Assembly (NCBI GenBank): GCA_963576735.1
Contig: OY755189.1
Span: forward strand, 6,362,622 to 6,426,621
DNA length: 64,000 bases
Direction: 5' to 3'
DNA from: Bedellia somnulentella
Lineage: Eukaryota; Arthropoda; Insecta; Lepidoptera; Bedelliidae
A program made the position numbers and the translations under genes. Position 1 is the first letter of the stretch; each line of letters begins with the position of its first letter. Positions 10,385-19,030 of this stretch are shown here, in pieces. Under the pieces are notes generated by a model that was given only the letters and a program-made list of their open reading frames with translations, ran no database searches and was not told the DNA's origin.

Positions 10385-10597
10385 TCTTCTTACTTTTAGC
10401 ATTTAATATATAAAATTACAAAACGGGTGAACCGATTCAAAAGAAATTTTGCATACACATTTGGTAGGTCTGAGAATAGGTTTATAACTAAGTTTTCATA
10501 CTTCTAAGTGATAACGCTTGTCCACTCCGTATATTTTGTTTTTATTTTAAAGCTCTAGAAATAAATAATATTACAAAACAACGTTTGCCGGATCAGC
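10385..10597 (+). mobile_element. Helitron-like fragment, 3' end degraded
   Basis: It shares acaaaacgggtgaaccgatt and ggtaggtctgagaatagg with the 8715-8905 copy, and ends aacgtttgccggatcagcta, where the CTAG terminus has decayed. Confidence 0.45.
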
Positions 10598-10793
10598 TAT
10601 AAATAAGGAAATATACAGATCAATTAAGCCCGAATCTAAGTTTTTCTACTTATTGTACTATAGGAAGTATCCTACTTATTGTACTATAGGATACTAACTT
10701 TTTTTATTTGATATATCTACGATTTTATTTTATAAAACAGAATAACCTTAATCTACGAGTTTTAAATGTATATACAAAAGATAGAAATAATAA

Positions 10794-11221
10794 TTAAACA
10801 ATATAAAAAATATTTTCTAAATCACTGCCGCTAGGGGGAAGGGTTCCCAAAAGGCTAGCAGCATTACCCCTTTGTACGGCAATACTTATTCTTTGGGCAA
10901 AGTATGTGCCAGCCCTAGGATCCCCACTAGTTTCAACAAGGCGCGTAGATATATCCTTGAATAATCTACGCGCATCTGGACCCCATGGGCCGAGGGTCTC
11001 TACAGCAAAAGGAACAAAAATATGTCTTAAGACCCTCGGCTTCATGAGCCGCAGCTCCAGCCCGAGCCGCAGATCTTGACAAATGGGAAGGCGCCAGCGT
11101 ATCAACACAAGTTGCGTCCCACACTAGCGTCTTCCCATTCCTCCAAGGTATCAATGACATCCCGTCAGGCCTCTTACCATCATCACGTAGCAAACCTGAA
11201 GGTTCTAAGATAGCTGGCACG
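10794..11221 (-). pseudogene. LINE-D ORF2, C-terminal part
   Basis: Two overlapping minus-strand frames read in order [34 protein letters not shown], then after a frame slip near 11025 [34 protein letters not shown] and QRGNAASLLGTLPPSG, ending in TAA at 10794. This is the conserved C-terminal end found after the reverse transcriptase in a widespread group of invertebrate non-LTR retrotransposons. The peptide continues directly from the fragment at 14062-14290, so one LINE copy has been split by the LTR element. Confidence 0.82.
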
Positions 11222-11243
11222 TAGGTGAACTAGAAGCTGCTTT
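11222..11243. repeat. 22-base direct repeat, copy 2
   Basis: Identical to 10184-10205. It sits exactly between the LINE-D break and the tRNA-Tyr-like segment. Confidence 0.8.
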
Positions 11244-11249
11244 GGAGCT

Positions 11250-11299
11250 GTGGACTGTAGATCCATAGGTCGCTGGTTCAGATCCGGCTCGAAGGACCA
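11250..11299 (+). other. Copy of mature tRNA-Tyr 3' part, with CCA
   Basis: The 50 bases read ggactGTAgatcc (anticodon arm with GTA), taggtcgctggttcagatcc (variable loop and T arm) and ggctcgaaggaCCA (acceptor strand plus CCA). This matches the 3' two thirds of a eukaryotic tRNA-Tyr. Two facts point to a reverse-transcribed mature tRNA: the 3' CCA is present, although nuclear tRNA genes do not encode it, and there is no intron after the anticodon, although eukaryotic tRNA-Tyr genes normally have one. It ends three bases before the LTR boundary, exactly where a primer tRNA would sit. The 5' third of the tRNA is absent or unrecognisable. Confidence 0.8.
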
Positions 11300-11302
11300 C
11301 TT

Positions 11303-11562
11303 TGTAGGGGTTGTGGTACGACAAATCGAATTAAAGTCCAAATCGCCTTTAGAACTTTATTATAAACTAATAAAAGATACAGATAGTGACAGAATATAGA
11401 CTAGACTTTGAAAAATAGGCAAGGTGTATGTGCGCGTAGACGTTTCGTGAGCGACTGCCTGGGCTGGGCTGGGGCCCGGAGTCACTGCCCCCCCCGCGCG
11501 CCCGCTCACGCTCTCGCCTCCGCTGCCGCTCGAACTCTCGCTCGCCGCCGCCGCCGTTAACA
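11303..11562 (-). repeat. 3' LTR of the BEL/Pao element
   Basis: 260 bases. Over the roughly 200 bases from ataaactaataaaagat rightwards it matches the other LTR without a difference I can see. The first ~55 bases (the end next to the primer site) hold all the differences. The GC-rich end with (CCG)n probably contains the promoter. Confidence 0.92.
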
Positions 11563-11581
11563 TTCTCCACCCCAGTGCTGG

Positions 11582-12085
11582 CTAACAGCACTCATCACCA
11601 TCAGCGATGGGTATACGGACGATGCGTGCCGCTGACCTTACAAGTAGACCCGTCTTGGTTTTTATTTTTACCGCACGTACTCTACCATCCTTTCCCGGCA
11701 TCACCTCGGCTATCAGGCCTCGCGGCCAGACATTACGGGTTCCATTTGGGTCGGCAATGAAAACAAGGTCTCCCACTTGCAAAGGCCTATGATCTTGATT
11801 CCACTTTCTACGTGGCAGTAAGTCGGGTAAAACTTCCTTTACCCACCTCTTCCAATATAGGTCAGCCAGTCGTTGGGCTATTCTCCATTGTCTTCTTAAA
11901 TAAAAATCGGAGTCGTTGTATAAGCCCAGATGTGGTAGATTTGACGATGAGCCGACGAGGAAGTGGTTAGGAGTCATCGTTTCAGTGCTCCCCGGTTCTA
12001 TTGATACATGAGTCACATGCTCCAACTGGTCTTCATTTACTTGTAAGTTATTTATATGGAGCGGCCATTCACTTTCATCTTTCAT
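11582..12085 (-). pseudogene. BEL/Pao Pol, C-terminal domain (DUF5641-like)
   Basis: An open frame of 167 codons ending in TAG just before the purine tract. It contains LTPNHFLVG-like TMTPNHFLVGSS, then RRQWRIAQRLADLYWKRWVKE, QVGDLVFIADPNGTRNVWPRG and VMPGKDGRVRAVKIKTKTG. This is the conserved domain after the integrase in BEL/Pao polyproteins. The frame continues upstream into the RNase H piece, but the integrase core that should lie between them has been deleted. Confidence 0.85.
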
Positions 12086-12529
12086 TAAAAATTCCGGTCC
12101 ATTGATCCATTCTTTAGGTAATGTTGTTCGTTCAAGTGACTCTTTGGTGGCTAAATCAGCGACATTAAGCTTCGATGGAACATATCTCCACTCATCCTTA
12201 CGAGTTCGCTCGTCGATTTCGCTAAGACGGTGCGTGACATAAACTTAATAGTTCCGCGCGTCATTCTTTATCCATTGCAGCGCAGTGGATGAATCACTCC
12301 AAAAGCATCTACGCTGCGGTTTAATTCTATGCTCGTTAATAATAGTTTCAGATAAGCGAGCAGCAAGAACAGCTGATTCTAGTTCCATACGGGGAATAGA
12401 CGTTATTTTCATTGAAGCGACGCGGCATTTGCTGGCTATAAACGTCTGATAGGTATTGTTTTCGTCGCCCCACCTCCAGTATGCGACTGCGCAAATGATC
12501 TTATTCGACGCATCACAAAATACGTGTAG
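12086..12529 (-). pseudogene. BEL/Pao RNase H region, broken by stops
   Basis: The minus strand reads HVFCDASNKIICAVAYWR, SIPRMELESAVLAARLSE, CFWSDSSTALQWI and VPSKLNVADLATK. The catalytic residues of RNase H (D in FCDAS, E in MELE, D in WSDSS) are all visible. One stop lies before LHVFCDAS and one within NDARNY-stop-VYVTHRL. The segment links the 414-codon frame to the C-terminal frame. Confidence 0.85.
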
Positions 12530-13774
12530 TTACAGGTTATCATAACAAAACGGTATGAGTGAGGGCGCCGCGCCGCCGCCGCCGTCTCCGTAGCGCTCGC
12601 TGATAAGGGATGTGGCCGTCTCGCTCGCTCCCGCGGTGCGCGTGAAGGTCGCGCTCGCACATGCAGCGGCTCGGTAGTATCTAGGTAACTTCACGCTATT
12701 CATTGATTTTAATTGATTAATCCATTTCAGCCATTTTTCGTAAATAATATTTGGTACAGGGTTTCGCTCGCTCCCTCGGTATGGTCTTTCGATTTTGAAC
12801 TTTACAGCACTGTCCCCGAGGGCCTCTTGTGGAATGTCATTAAGCACAGTTTTGTTGTTGCTATGCCAATATCGCATATTAAAGTTACCTTGTTTATGTA
12901 TATAGGAGACCATGACGCATTGCTCGTTCTTCCAAGGTAAGCCAACGTGCCACTGACCATCGATAATTTCAGAAGTTTGTTCCAGGTGATCCTGGGCCCG
13001 TACGTCTTCTGAGTTCTGCCTGGGTTTAGCAGATACTCCCATAGGTTCGATGGAGAAGTAGCGGCAGACATCACCATGTAGCTCTTGGAGAAGTTTATTA
13101 TTTTCCAAATGTGCGTCTTGGCCGTCGTAAGTTATGTTCAACGTCGAGTGTTGTTCTTCGCTGGGTGACGGTGTCGTGACTTCCTTCAGTGCACATGCCA
13201 GCTGATGAATTGACCCGTTGGTGCCGGCGGCTACTGCGGCCGGCGGGTACAGCGGGCCCGGGTTTGCATCCAGTTCGGGAGCTCGCTGCGTTTCCAATTC
13301 ATTTTGACTGTGCTCGACCCACCTCGCAATATCACTCCGTAAGGTAGATTTTTGATCCTCTTCCGTTGGTGGACTGTATTCCTCATCTAGTTCGGCGAGA
13401 TCCGCCTGCAGTCGCTTGTCTATAAGTTCCATCTGGATGCGCGCCTTTGCCTCTGCTGCTTCAAGTTCCAGCTTCTTGCGACGTGCCTCGACAGAAGATG
13501 ACGTTTTTCTTGATCCAGCTTTACTACTTTTTCGAGAACGTTGGGGTAACGGTTGAGATGCATTCGGATTCGGTTGAATGATATTCAAATTCTCCGACTT
13601 TACGACACTACCCTCATCCAAAAAAATAGTTTTGTCGTCTATCCTTTGTTCCATTTGAGGCGTTTCAACTAACTTGCGTTCATGTTCTGCTTTCTCGTCT
13701 TCCATCTTCTTTTCTAGTTCACGTTTAGTTACGCTGCGCGTGTTGACGGACATTTTTGAAGGCGTTCGGAACAT
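12530..13774 (-). pseudogene. BEL/Pao Gag N-terminus fused to Pol scraps
   Basis: An ATG at 13774 opens 414 codons without a stop. Residues 1-160 are charged and coiled-coil-like, rich in E, K and R, as in BEL/Pao Gag. About residue 240 the frame jumps into the start of the reverse transcriptase (RYFSIEPMG, WHVGLPWKNE). It then moves to a later part (MRYWHSNNKTVLNDIP, EKWLKWINQLKSM, VKLPRYYR) and finishes in a GC-rich run (SERYGDGGGGAAP) that is not typical of the family. Several deletions must have kept the frame. The YxDD-type catalytic core is absent. It may still be translated as a Gag-like fusion, but I see no evidence for a function. Confidence 0.8.
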
Positions 13775-13776
13775 AG

Positions 13777-13799
13777 CAGATCCGGCTCGAAATGGACCA
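13777..13799 (-). promoter_or_regulatory. Primer-binding site, tRNA-Tyr type
   Basis: Three bases inside the 5' LTR the minus strand begins TGGTCC and continues ttcgagccggatctg, complementary to the 3' end of tRNA-Tyr. Two extra bases (AT) lie after TGGTCC, so pairing would be imperfect. Confidence 0.7.
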
Positions 13800-13802
13800 C
13801 TT

Positions 13803-14061
13803 TGTAGGGGTTGTGGTACGACAAATCGAATGAAAATCCAAATCGCCTTTAGGTTTTATTATAAACTAATAAAAGATACAGATAGTGACAGAATATAGAC
13901 TAGACTTTGAAAAATAGGCAAGGTGTATGTGCGCGTAGACGTTTCGTGAGCGACTGCCTGGGCTGGGCTGGGGCCCGGAGTCACTGCCCCCCCCGCGCGC
14001 CCGCTCACGCTCTCGCCTCCGCTGCCGCTCGAACTCTCGCTCGCCGCCGCCGCCGTTAACA
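13803..14061 (-). repeat. 5' LTR of the BEL/Pao element
   Basis: 259 bases, starting TGTTAAC at 14061. About 98% identical to the 3' LTR by eye. A recent insertion is likely. Confidence 0.92.
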
Positions 14062-14290
14062 ATGGTGGTAAGGGCCCGTCTGATGATGTCATTGAGGGCA
14101 GCATGCCGTGACAGACGTCCAGCGCTGCGACGACATGAAAGTCCATGGTGTCCTAGCTGTTCCACTAAAGCACCGCAGCGGCAGTGATGTTGTTCATTCA
14201 AATTTGAGCCCAACCTTAGACCTATGGCAATAGAAAAAGTGTCCCTGTCTAGCAAATCTTTAACAATAAATTGGTGCCTGCCTAAATTGT
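14062..14290 (-). pseudogene. LINE-D ORF2, middle fragment
   Basis: The minus strand reads [37 protein letters not shown] and [19 protein letters not shown]. The C-x-CG...H-x-x-SC pattern is the zinc-knuckle-like region of this LINE class. It stops against the LTR and continues at 11221. Confidence 0.82.
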
Positions 14291-14573
14291 AACTTTAATT
14301 TCATAATAATTTAATCTGATAATGTTTAATAATGTACGATGTTTATTTTGTATTAATTTTGAATTCCTTTTTTTTTGTATAAAATTTTTACAATACAATT
14401 CTAATTTTATGCATGTTAATTTATAGAATACTTCAGTAATTTTAAGCCTCTTAGGTTGCTGCGCCCTTACAGGGTGTCACATTTGTATCTAGTCAACTCA
14501 TTACCACCTAATCCCACAATGTGACTTGCAATAAATATATTTGAATTTGAATTTGAATTTGCAACATTCCTAG
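14291..14573 (+). mobile_element. Short retroposon with (GAATTT)n tail, inside LINE-D
   Basis: About 280 AT-rich bases ending gtgacttgcaataaatat then atttgaatttgaatttgaat. The plus-strand element interrupts LINE-D between its 14062-14290 and 14574-14926 pieces. Polymerase scraps are not visible. It looks like a 5'-truncated LINE or a SINE with a hexamer tail. Confidence 0.6.
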
Positions 14574-14926
14574 ATTACTAGAAGGCAACGCTTTCAACCA
14601 ATGTCCCGATTCTGGCTCACAGCAAGCTAGGAGACGAGCTCGCTCCACCATGTCAATAGCTGTATTGGTGAGATTTACTTGAACTTGACGGCAGAATGGC
14701 TCATCCCAAAGCCTCTGAGATATCCAAACACGCACTTTTTGCCTCTGACAGACCTGCGATCTCTGTCACACCCACCACTTTGTTAGTGATGCGCAAGAAG
14801 AGATCACAGATTCCAAAACCAGATGACAAAAAGGCAGGCAAGGCTATACTTGAAAGGCTGCGGATGCCAATGCCACCATGACGAATGGGGAGGGTGGCCT
14901 GTATGCAGCAGCGATCGGTAAATGGT
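14574..14926 (-). pseudogene. LINE-D ORF2, upstream fragment
   Basis: The minus strand reads CIQATLPIRHGGIGIRSLSS, ALPAFLSSGFGICD, then after a frame slip near 14700 SQRLWDEPFCRQVQVNL, ERARLLACCEPESGHW and LKALPSSNLGM. This is the segment just after the reverse transcriptase core of the same LINE class. No catalytic core is seen further right. Confidence 0.8.
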
Positions 14927-15049
14927 ATGTTAAAAATTTTTGAGAATGAAATACTAACTCAACTATATATTTAATATTATGTAATACACGTATAAACAAT
15001 ATCGTAGACTAAGAAACAGTAATTTATGCTCATCACATAAATGTTGCAC

Positions 15050-15120
15050 TCAGTGGAATTGGAAGCCACAACTTTCGGACCCAGAAGCTAGTCACTTATC
15101 AACTCGGCCACGGATGTCGT
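15050..15120 (-). mobile_element. tRNA-derived SINE head (Ser/Leu-like)
   Basis: The minus strand begins gacgacatccgtggccgagt, a class II tRNA-like A-box region, and runs into a decayed B box. A related copy lies at 38562-38628. Confidence 0.5.
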
Positions 15121-15125
15121 CGTGT

Positions 15126-15235
15126 TACATACATACATACATACATATAAACAAGGCTCGAAATCCTAATATGGGGTACTGAGGAGGGTTATCTCTGACT
15201 CCTCAGCCACTTTTGGAAGTTGAGGGGAACGATGA
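15126..15235 (-). mobile_element. SINE-B, diverged, 3' part only
   Basis: A (CATA)n run is followed by cctcagccacttttggaagt. Confidence 0.65.
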
Positions 15236-15270
15236 TTGCATAAATTATGATGGGTAAAAGAAATGATTGT

Positions 15271-15590
15271 CCTGAAATATTTGAAATTAACCCAAAAGCT
15301 TGATCGATTCCCGACTCTTTGTTTTCTTCTCATTACTTTTGTATGTGAATTACGTATTTTCCGCCGTGAATCCGGATGTGTTCATTGCTCCAGGATTCAT
15401 CTCTCCTCATTAATGTCATCACCGTTTCACACACTTTTGCCAGTGATGTTGTAATTTTAGCAGTTCTATTTTCAAAGGCGTCGTGTATAAATAAGTCGGT
15501 GACAATACGTCGCTCTATTTCTGTCATCTGCGTGCAGTTAGTGCGTTTATGAATGGTCCCAACTGAAATAAATGTGTCGTCACCATTGGC
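15271..15590 (-). repeat. Unidentified interspersed repeat with small open frame
   Basis: The left 90 bases match 18932-19015 in reverse orientation (gaattacgtatttt, ttcccgac, gttttcttct), so this is a repeat. An uninterrupted minus-strand frame of 64 codons (15333-15527, ATG start) reads TEIERRIVTDLFIHDAFENR and AKVCETVMTLMRRDESW. I do not recognise the family. A transposase or retroelement fragment is possible. Confidence 0.45.
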
Positions 15591-16711
15591 TAAGAGATGA
15601 TTCGAAACTTTGCATTGCGGAAACTCTTATTTACTGTACCTGTTTGTGTTATTTTATTATGCGAAAACAAACAAATGTCTCAGATCGTTCCACGGGGTCA
15701 CTGGAAATATATTGGAAAGATATTATTTTAAAAAAACTACCGCATTTCTTTCCTGGGGTATCTTAAAAAGGGACTGTGAGTTATTTTGGACGTTTTAATT
15801 ATTAAAAACCGATACGGCTGGTGTTGCTCATTGTTGCATCTTTTGTTATTTCATAATTATACCAGTGGTGTCAAAAACGGTTGAGCCGTTCAATTTATTA
15901 ATCTGATTTAGATCATATATAGAAATAATTGTATAAAAAGTCAGTTCACGGACGATAATTTTATAAAATAACGTCATATGAATACAGATAATAAGAACTT
16001 TAACAAAACAGTTTACGTAAAGATAGTATTCATAAATTTTTAAAAACCATTCGCCCTATTTCTGAATTGAGGATTCCAGCTGAGAACAACTTAAGTATCG
16101 TTCTGTCGTATTGAAATCTTAACAACTGAGACAAAACTATACTTAAGTCGTTCTCGGCTTGAATACTTAATTCAGAAATCGGGCTATTATCTCGTCAAAA
16201 AAACTTTATACGTTCGAAAAAAGTAAAAAGAACAATATTTAATTATCAGTAATAGAACATTATTTTGTAAACTTGAAATAAATTGCTACGATTTGTGTTA
16301 AGGGCCAAATCGAAATTGTTTCTCAAATGGTGTTGATTTCAATAAGAAAACTAACGTGAATAGAAAATATGGTACATTAAGCTCCCTGAATAATACAAAT
16401 TATCCAAAACATTCAAAACTAACTCTTGACGAATATAAATCGATCAACTCTTTCCACCCCAATTATAACTTATCCCAACATTTAAAATTAGTATATTACT
16501 AAATATATGTTTCTAGTAGTTTAATATCTTACATCGGAATCTGAAAATAAATGTTTTACAGAACCAGGCAATTTTGCAAGATTATTCAGAAAGATAGAAT
16601 AATCACATTACCTCCTAGTCCACTTGATTGTCCTTCCATTTCAAAGTAAATCATACAGATTAAATAAGATTCAACAGGTAGCTAAAGTTAATTTATGTCA
16701 AGGAATTCTGC
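15591..16711. other. AT-rich intronic stretch
   Basis: No gene is recognisable. A near-palindromic pair (tctgaattgagg at about 16061, ttcagaaatcgggc at about 16171) bounds a 120-base segment with related ends (gccctatttctgaattgag and cttaattcagaaatcgggct), perhaps an old MITE. Confidence 0.35.
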
Positions 16712-16950
16712 TGCAAAGTGCCGGCTTAGAATAGCACTACCCCATTTCTACCGGTGGGTGTACGAAAGAGGCGACTAACGGTATTGGGGCTTTTTGGGGT
16801 TTTTGGGCGATGCGGTTGGAGACCCATCACCAACAACCTTTATTTTACCATCTTTTCCCCACTCAATTTTCCAAAAGTGGCTGAGGAGTTCCTAATTCCT
16901 TAGCTGTGGCTACCCCTTCTAGGGATTTACAGCCATGAGTATATGTATGT
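16712..16950 (+). mobile_element. SINE-B, full-length
   Basis: Runs from gtgccggcttagaatagca to ccatgagtatatgtatgt. The inverted-repeat element that follows begins exactly in its tail, and the tail sequence reappears at 17437. Confidence 0.9.
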
Positions 16951-17165
16951 ATAATTCAATGTTTTTGACATGAATTCCTCATGTGAGGAATATTACTTAT
17001 AAATAAAAGATGTTATTAAAGGAAGGAAAAATTTCTTTTTTTTTTTCGGTCGCGGGTTCGAACCCCGCCAGTGTCGAAAAAAAATTTTTCTTTCCTTTAA
17101 TAACATCTTTTATTTATAAGTAATAATCCCCACATGAGGAATTCATGTCAAAAACATTGAATTAT
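16951..17165. mobile_element. tRNA-bearing inverted-repeat element, locus 1
   Basis: The left arm (ataattcaatgtttttgaca ...) and right arm (... aaaacattgaattat) are inverted copies of about 85 bases. Between them lies a tRNA 3' half, ggtcgcgggttcgaaccccg followed by ccagtgtcg (B box and acceptor strand). Together with the complete tRNA-like copy at 17323-17395, the unit from 16951 to 17436 interrupts a SINE-B tail and is bordered by tatatgtatgtat on both sides. Confidence 0.7.
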
Positions 17166-17436
17166 GTGATAGTTAGGCGTTTCCAACATTTGCATTCTAT
17201 CTGAAAAGGTAGACAAATGGCCGTCCGAATTAGTTAAAAATTCGGAGGTAGGAAACGCAAACACTACTTGAACGTGTAAAAAAGAAACAAAGGATAGAGG
17301 AATTTTGCGCTAGATGCCAACTGACACTGTAGCTCAGTTGGCAGAGCGACGGGGGCGTATACCAGAAGGTCGCGGGTTCGAACCCCGCCAGTGTCGAAAT
17401 TTTTCTTTCCTTTAATAACATCTTTTATTTATAAGT
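17166..17436 (+). mobile_element. tRNA-bearing inverted-repeat element, locus 1, second part
   Basis: Contains the core ggtaggaaacgcaaacacta, then the tRNA-like sequence, then the tail aatttttctttcctttaata. The same core precedes the tRNA-like copy at locus 2. Confidence 0.65.
17323..17395 (+). tRNA. tRNA-like sequence (pseudo-tRNA) in a repeat
   Basis: 73 bases long. The 7-base acceptor GACACTG pairs with CAGTGTC, the D arm is GCTC-AGTTGGCA-GAGC, and the T arm is GCGGG-TTCGAAC-CCCGC. The anticodon stem is degraded and the loop region reads gcgtata, so an isoacceptor cannot be assigned. The same unit lies in a repeat at two loci, so it is probably a tRNA-derived part of a mobile element and not a working gene, though the internal promoter boxes are intact. 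Confidence 0.6.
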
Positions 17437-18390
17437 ATATGTATGTATGTTAATTTATGTGTTGCCAAGGGCCTGTCTGGTGTCTGAGGCTTGCTCATTT
17501 GAAATTGTGATTGTGAAAGCCCGACCTAGTTTTGGATTCAGGGACAGGTGACTTACACTTTGCATAATAGAATAATATCCGTCTAGCTAGTCTAGATTAC
17601 TGGTATATCATATTTGAATGTCGTTGGATTTGCGATATATTCGGTACGTTTCTTAAAAGTATTCGGGTCTTAGGGCTTAGGGATTCTTTTATTAAATGTA
17701 TGTAGTCTTTTCGTTTCAGTATCCGTATTTAAACTAACGATTCAGTCGTAGAGTGCACGTATGTTTTCTCTTATAAATATAAGACAAACACAAAAAAAAA
17801 ATTGGAAAATTCATTTAGTTAGTTTTAGACGAACTACATAGAAAATTTTAAACACAATTTCGGTTGATCTTAGAAATATGAATAAAATAAATACTCTATT
17901 GAGTAATATTAGTAGGTTATCTTGAAGATGGCCTATTACTTTATAACGATAAACAAATTAAATATATATTTTTTAAAACGGTAGTTTTAAAAATACCCTT
18001 TATAAAATGTGTTTATATTGTAAAATTGAGTTAAAGGTATTATTTCGTATCTTAAATAAGAAACTCTTATAAATTCTAGGCTCTTAGCTGTAGAAATAAA
18101 TAATATTTTTTTAAGATGTTTGGCTTATAAAATAAACAAATAGAACTCCATGTAAAAAGAAAGAAAATCATCTATCATCTCACATTTTCGTAATCTTGAC
18201 AGAATACTATTTTCTGAAATGCATTCAAAGAATTATATTAAGAAAACATTAAGGTAGATAAGTGAGTGACTTTGCGTGGGACATTCGTTGGCTATGGCAA
18301 CATGTGCGATACTTTTAAGAATTCCAACACGACAATGTCGAGCTGTGGTTAGCTTACTGATTTCTGAAAAACCAACATACATTAATTATT
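17437..18390. other. AT-rich intronic stretch
   Basis: No gene or known element is recognisable. Confidence 0.35.
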
Positions 18391-18570
18391 ACATACATAC
18401 ATACACATACTCACGGCTATAATTCCCTAGAAGGGGTAGCCAGAGCTAAGGAATTGGAAATTTCTAAGCCACTTTTGGGAAGTTGAGTGGGGAAAAGATG
18501 GTATAATAAGGTTGTTGGTGATGGGTCTCCAACCGCATCGCCCAATTTTCCTTAAAAGCCCCTAAAAATT
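18391..18570 (-). mobile_element. SINE-B, 5' truncated
   Basis: Begins with the (CATA)n tail and gtagccagagctaaggaatt, and ends after tctccaaccgcatcgccca. The head is absent. Confidence 0.85.
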
Positions 18571-18717
18571 ACGTTACATTTTTAAAACAACTTGTTTTAT
18601 TACGTCAGTTGATGGCACTGAACTCTTACCTATGAATTATGGTTGATGGTGAAGATATTATTTTAATTAATTAATAAGGAGATTTTGGATTGTATAGTGT
18701 ATATAAAGTTGTAGGGA

Positions 18718-18936
18718 TAACATACGTATGTACGTAAGAATCGCGGCCCCAAATCCCTAAAAGGGATAGCCAGAGCTTAAGAATAAAACAGTCCTCAGTC
18801 AGTTATGGAAGGTGAGGGGGAAAATATGTTAAAATAAAGTTTGTTGGTGATGGGTGTCTAATCACAAAGCCCACAAATTCTCTTACAAACACTCGCGGGG
18901 AAAATGGGGTAGTGTTATTCTGAAAATACATAATTC
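18718..18936 (-). mobile_element. SINE-B, diverged, split
   Basis: Recognised from gatagccagagcttaagaat and aatggggtagtgttattctg. Its head end (ccaacactacatagcaaag) reappears at 19016, so 18937-19015 is an insertion or the two were joined. Confidence 0.7.
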
Positions 18937-19015
18937 ACAAAGGAACGTAGAAGAAAACAAAAAGTCGGGAATCCAAACAGGCTTTGGGTTAATTGCAAAT
19001 ATTTCAGCCAACACT
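18937..19015 (+). repeat. Short segment of the unidentified repeat
   Basis: Matches 15271-15360 in reverse orientation and splits a SINE-B. Confidence 0.55.
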
Positions 19016-19030
19016 ACATAGCAAAGATTG

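Larger units (their letters stand above)
11303..14061 (-). mobile_element. BEL/Pao LTR retrotransposon, internally deleted
   Basis: The 2759-base element has two LTRs (13803-14061 upstream, 11303-11562 downstream on the minus strand), each starting TGTTAAC and ending CCCCTACA. A tRNA-Tyr-type primer site follows the first LTR and a purine-rich tract (actggggtggagaa) precedes the second. Inside are a Gag N-terminus, scraps of reverse transcriptase, RNase H and the C-terminal domain after the integrase. Protease, most of the reverse transcriptase and the integrase core are missing. It cannot be autonomous. It lies inside LINE-D, and I find no 5-base target duplication. Confidence 0.88.

Noticed and set aside
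11360..11591. Serine/glycine-rich minus-strand frames
   Set aside because: They lie within the GC-rich LTR and are duplicated in the other LTR; no coding evidence.
15126..15146. CRISPR-like or functional tandem repeat
   Set aside because: The (CATA)n and (GTAT)n runs are the tails of SINE-B copies.
17230..17421. Minus-strand frame containing LAGFEPATFWYTPP
   Set aside because: This is the reverse strand of the pseudo-tRNA; such peptides are a common annotation artefact.
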